A stretch of 6,391 nucleotides of DNA from Clostridia bacterium (lineage in GTDB: Bacteria; Bacillota; Clostridia; Christensenellales; Aristaeellaceae), in NCBI GenBank assembly GCA_900754755.1, contig CAAEEC010000171.1, positions 1-6,391 on the forward strand. Reading direction: 5' to 3'. Each line of letters starts with the position of its first letter. Position 1 is the first letter of the stretch. This document shows, piece by piece, positions 4,390 to 6,391 of this stretch. Below the pieces are notes generated by a model that worked only from the letters and a program-made list of their open reading frames with translations, had not been told where the DNA came from and searched no databases. Both the position numbers and the translations under genes were made by a program.

Positions 4390-6391
4390 TTACAAATCAA
4401 ACAAGCTAATCTGGCTGCTCTGGGGAATTTGCGCGAGCAGGCCGCCCGCGCGCAGCGCCTCCACCACGCTTTTGGGAATCTTCCGGCGAACCATTTCCTC
4501 CTGCGAGATGAACGGCCCATCCTGGCGCGCGGCGAGAATCTGCTGCGCCTGGGCCACGGAAACGCCCGGCAGCGTGGAAAGCGGCGGCAGAATGCGCCCT
4601 TGCTCGTCGATCAGGAACCGGTCCGCCGCGGAAGCGTACAAATCCGGCAGCACGATCTGGATGCCGCGCGCGCTCATTTCGACGAGAATATCCAATAGGC
4701 TCAACGCATCCGCCTTGCGGTCGCGCTCTTCCTTGGGCAGGGCGAGCAATTCCGCCTTGGCGGCGCGCAGGTGATCCAGATTCCCCACCATGACCGAGGC
4801 GTCGAACGCTTCCAGATTGCGCTTGAAATAGCAGCAATAGTATTCCCGCGGATAAAAAATCTTGAAATACGCGATGCGCAGCCCCATCATCACGTAAGCC
4901 ACCGCGTGCGATTTGGGGAACATGTAATTGATGCGCTTCAGGCTGTCCACCAGCCAGTCCGGCGTGCCCACCGCGGCCATGGCTTCCTCCATAAAGGGCT
5001 TGAGGCCCTTGCCCTTGCGCACGGATTCCATGGTGTCGAACGCGGTTTTGGCCTCCACGCCCAGTTCCATAAGCTGGTTCATGATGTCGTCGCGCGTACA
5101 CACGCAGCCGCGCAGCGGCGCGATGCCCTTGCGGATGATCTCCTGCGCGTTGTCCAGCCACACGCCCGTGCCGTGTGAAAGGCCGGAAATGCGCACCAGT
5201 TCTTCCATGGTGCTGGGCAGCGTTTCCGTGAGCATGCCGCGCACAAACGAAGTGCCAAATTCCGGAATGCCCAGCGTGCCGGTGGCCACGCCGATTTCCT
5301 CGGGCGTGACGCCCAGCGCCTGCGTGCCGGAAAACAGCGAAAGGATTTTCGCGAACACCGCGGGATCCTTCAGCGGCACCTGCGCGGGCGCGATGCCCGT
5401 CATATCCTGCAAATCGCGCAGCATGGTGGGATCATCGTGGCCCAGAATATCCAGCTTCACGAGCACATCGTGCATGGAACTGAAATCAAAGTGCGTGGTC
5501 ACGGTGTCGCTGTTCACATCGTCCGCCGGGTGCTGGATGGCCGTGAACTGATAGATTTCATAGCCCTGCGGCAGCACCACCATGCCCGCGGGATGCTGGC
5601 CCGTGGTGCGCTTGGCGCCGATCAGCCCGCGCGCCAGGCGCTCTTTTTCCGCCTGGCTCTTGCTGATGCCACGTTCCTCCAGATATTTGAGCACATAGCC
5701 ATAAGCGGTTTTATCCGCGACGGTGCCGATGGTGCCCGCGCGGAACACGTTCTGCGCGCCGAAAAGTTCCTTTACATAATTGTGCGCCACGGGCTGATAC
5801 ACGCCGGAAAAGTTCAAATCAATGTCCGGCACCTTATCGCCCTTGAAGCCCAGGAACACTTCGAAGGGGATGTTGAAGCCGTCCCGGTCCATGTTCTCCC
5901 CGCACACGGGGCAATTCTTCAGCGGCAAGTCGTACCCGCAAGCGAAGCCGGCCGGCACGTCGAATTCGCTGTGCTTGCACTTGGGGCACACATAGTGCGG
6001 CGGCAGGGAATCCACTTCCGTGATGCCCGCGAAATAGGCCACGGCGGAAGAACCCACCGAACCGCGCGAACCCACGATATACCCATCCGCCAGCGACTTG
6101 CGCACCAGTTTGACGGCGATCATATACAGCGTGGCGAAGCCATAGCCGATGATCGCGCCCAGTTCCTTGTCGATGCGCGCGCGCACGATTTCCGGCAGCG
6201 GATCGCCATAGATCTCCTTCGCCCGGTTTTCCGTGATGCTGCGCAGTTCGTCCGCCGCCTCGGGCCAATAGGGCTGGAAGGTTTCCTTGCCCTCCGGGTG
6301 CTCGATGAACAGCCGCACCTTGCCCACGCGGTCGGCGATGGCGTTGGGGTTTTCGATGACCACCTCGCGCGCCTTTTTCTCGCCCAGGTAG
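4390..6391 (-). CDS. polC: DNA polymerase III alpha subunit, Gram-positive type PolC (C-terminal part, 5' end outside window)
   Basis: These are the last 666 codons of PolC, the replicative polymerase of low-G+C Gram-positives (full length about 1,400-1,450 residues). The frame continues past the right edge; the first residues are YLGEKKAREVV. Fragment positions show the palm motif GSRGSVGSS (107-115) and a zinc site with Cys135, Cys138, Cys160 and Cys163. The catalytic pair is Asp189/Asp191 in PDIDLNFSG, and a third likely catalytic Asp is at 314 in LDILGHDDP. Fingers-region motifs include RTTGQHPAGM (261-270), GTLGIPEFGT (371-380) and MFPKSHAVAYV (490-500). A helix-hairpin-helix-like stretch lies near 603-625. 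The protein ends QISLFDL, a beta-clamp-binding motif like the QLSLF at the C-terminus of Bacillus PolC. The exonuclease and OB domains lie outside the window. No frameshift or missing catalytic residue is seen. Confidence 0.98.
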   Translation of the reverse strand, partial: YLGEKKAREVVIENPNAIADRVGKVRLFIEHPEGKETFQPYWPEAADELRSITENRAKEIYGDPLPEIVRARIDKELGAIIGYGFATLYMIAVKLVRKSLADGYIVGSRGSVGSSAVAYFAGITEVDSLPPHYVCPKCKHSEFDVPAGFACGYDLPLKNCPVCGENMDRDGFNIPFEVFLGFKGDKVPDIDLNFSGVYQPVAHNYVKELFGAQNVFRAGTIGTVADKTAYGYVLKYLEERGISKSQAEKERLARGLIGAKRTTGQHPAGMVVLPQGYEIYQFTAIQHPADDVNSDTVTTHFDFSSMHDVLVKLDILGHDDPTMLRDLQDMTGIAPAQVPLKDPAVFAKILSLFSGTQALGVTPEEIGVATGTLGIPEFGTSFVRGMLTETLPSTMEELVRISGLSHGTGVWLDNAQEIIRKGIAPLRGCVCTRDDIMNQLMELGVEAKTAFDTMESVRKGKGLKPFMEEAMAAVGTPDWLVDSLKRINYMFPKSHAVAYVMMGLRIAYFKIFYPREYYCCYFKRNLEAFDASVMVGNLDHLRAAKAELLALPKEERDRKADALSLLDILVEMSARGIQIVLPDLYASAADRFLIDEQGRILPPLSTLPGVSVAQAQQILAARQDGPFISQEEMVRRKIPKSVVEALRAGGLLAQIPQSSQISLFDL

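Noticed and set aside
3230..4774. 514-codon open frame on the plus strand
   Set aside because: It lies antisense to the WG-repeat gene and the end of polC. Its His/Arg/Ala-rich composition is typical of the complement of G+C-rich codons, and it crosses the boundary between two well-supported genes.
4406..5161. 251-codon frame on the minus strand inside polC
   Set aside because: It is an alternate frame of polC. The polC frame contains conserved motifs throughout the same interval.

Overview
This window (about 60% G+C by eye, not computed) is a chromosomal housekeeping region of a bacterium. It most likely comes from a high-G+C member of the Clostridia (Bacillota). The evidence is the Gram-positive replicative polymerase PolC followed by rimP-nusA-ylxR-ylxQ-infB, an order well known from Bacillus and clostridia. 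The ylxR/ylxQ pair between nusA and infB is typical of Gram-positives. Codon use is strongly G/C-ending (GCG, CGC, GGC). I cannot fix the family from sequence alone; a gut clostridial lineage with a G+C-rich genome is a guess.

Every credible gene is on the minus strand, so transcription runs from the right edge to the left. In that direction the layout is: polC (3' 666 codons, entering at the right edge, stop at 4390); an 86-nt gap; a secreted WG-repeat protein (4303 to 2972); a 283-nt gap with a sigma-A-type promoter and a structured leader (2971 to 2689); rimP (2688 to 2191); nusA (2185 to 992); rnpM/ylxR (992 to 711); ylxQ (730 to 404); and the first 129 codons of infB (387 to 1, leaving at the left edge). 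From rimP onward the genes are separated by at most 16 nt or overlap, which indicates one transcription unit with coupled translation.

The rimP-infB genes connect transcription and translation. RimP matures the 30S subunit, NusA controls pausing, termination and antitermination, RnpM and YlxQ are small RNA-binding proteins, and IF-2 delivers initiator tRNA. The WG-repeat protein between polC and rimP does not belong to this conserved set and is probably a lineage-specific insertion.

The most interesting non-coding segment is the rimP leader. It has a perfect TATAAT -10 box, a direct 13-nt repeat, several hairpins with competing pairings, and a 61-codon ORF whose TGA overlaps the rimP TTG start as TTGA. 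These features could support attenuation or translational control of the operon, but no known riboswitch class was recognised. No CRISPR array, transposon, tRNA or rRNA was seen, and nothing here amounts to a demonstrably new system.
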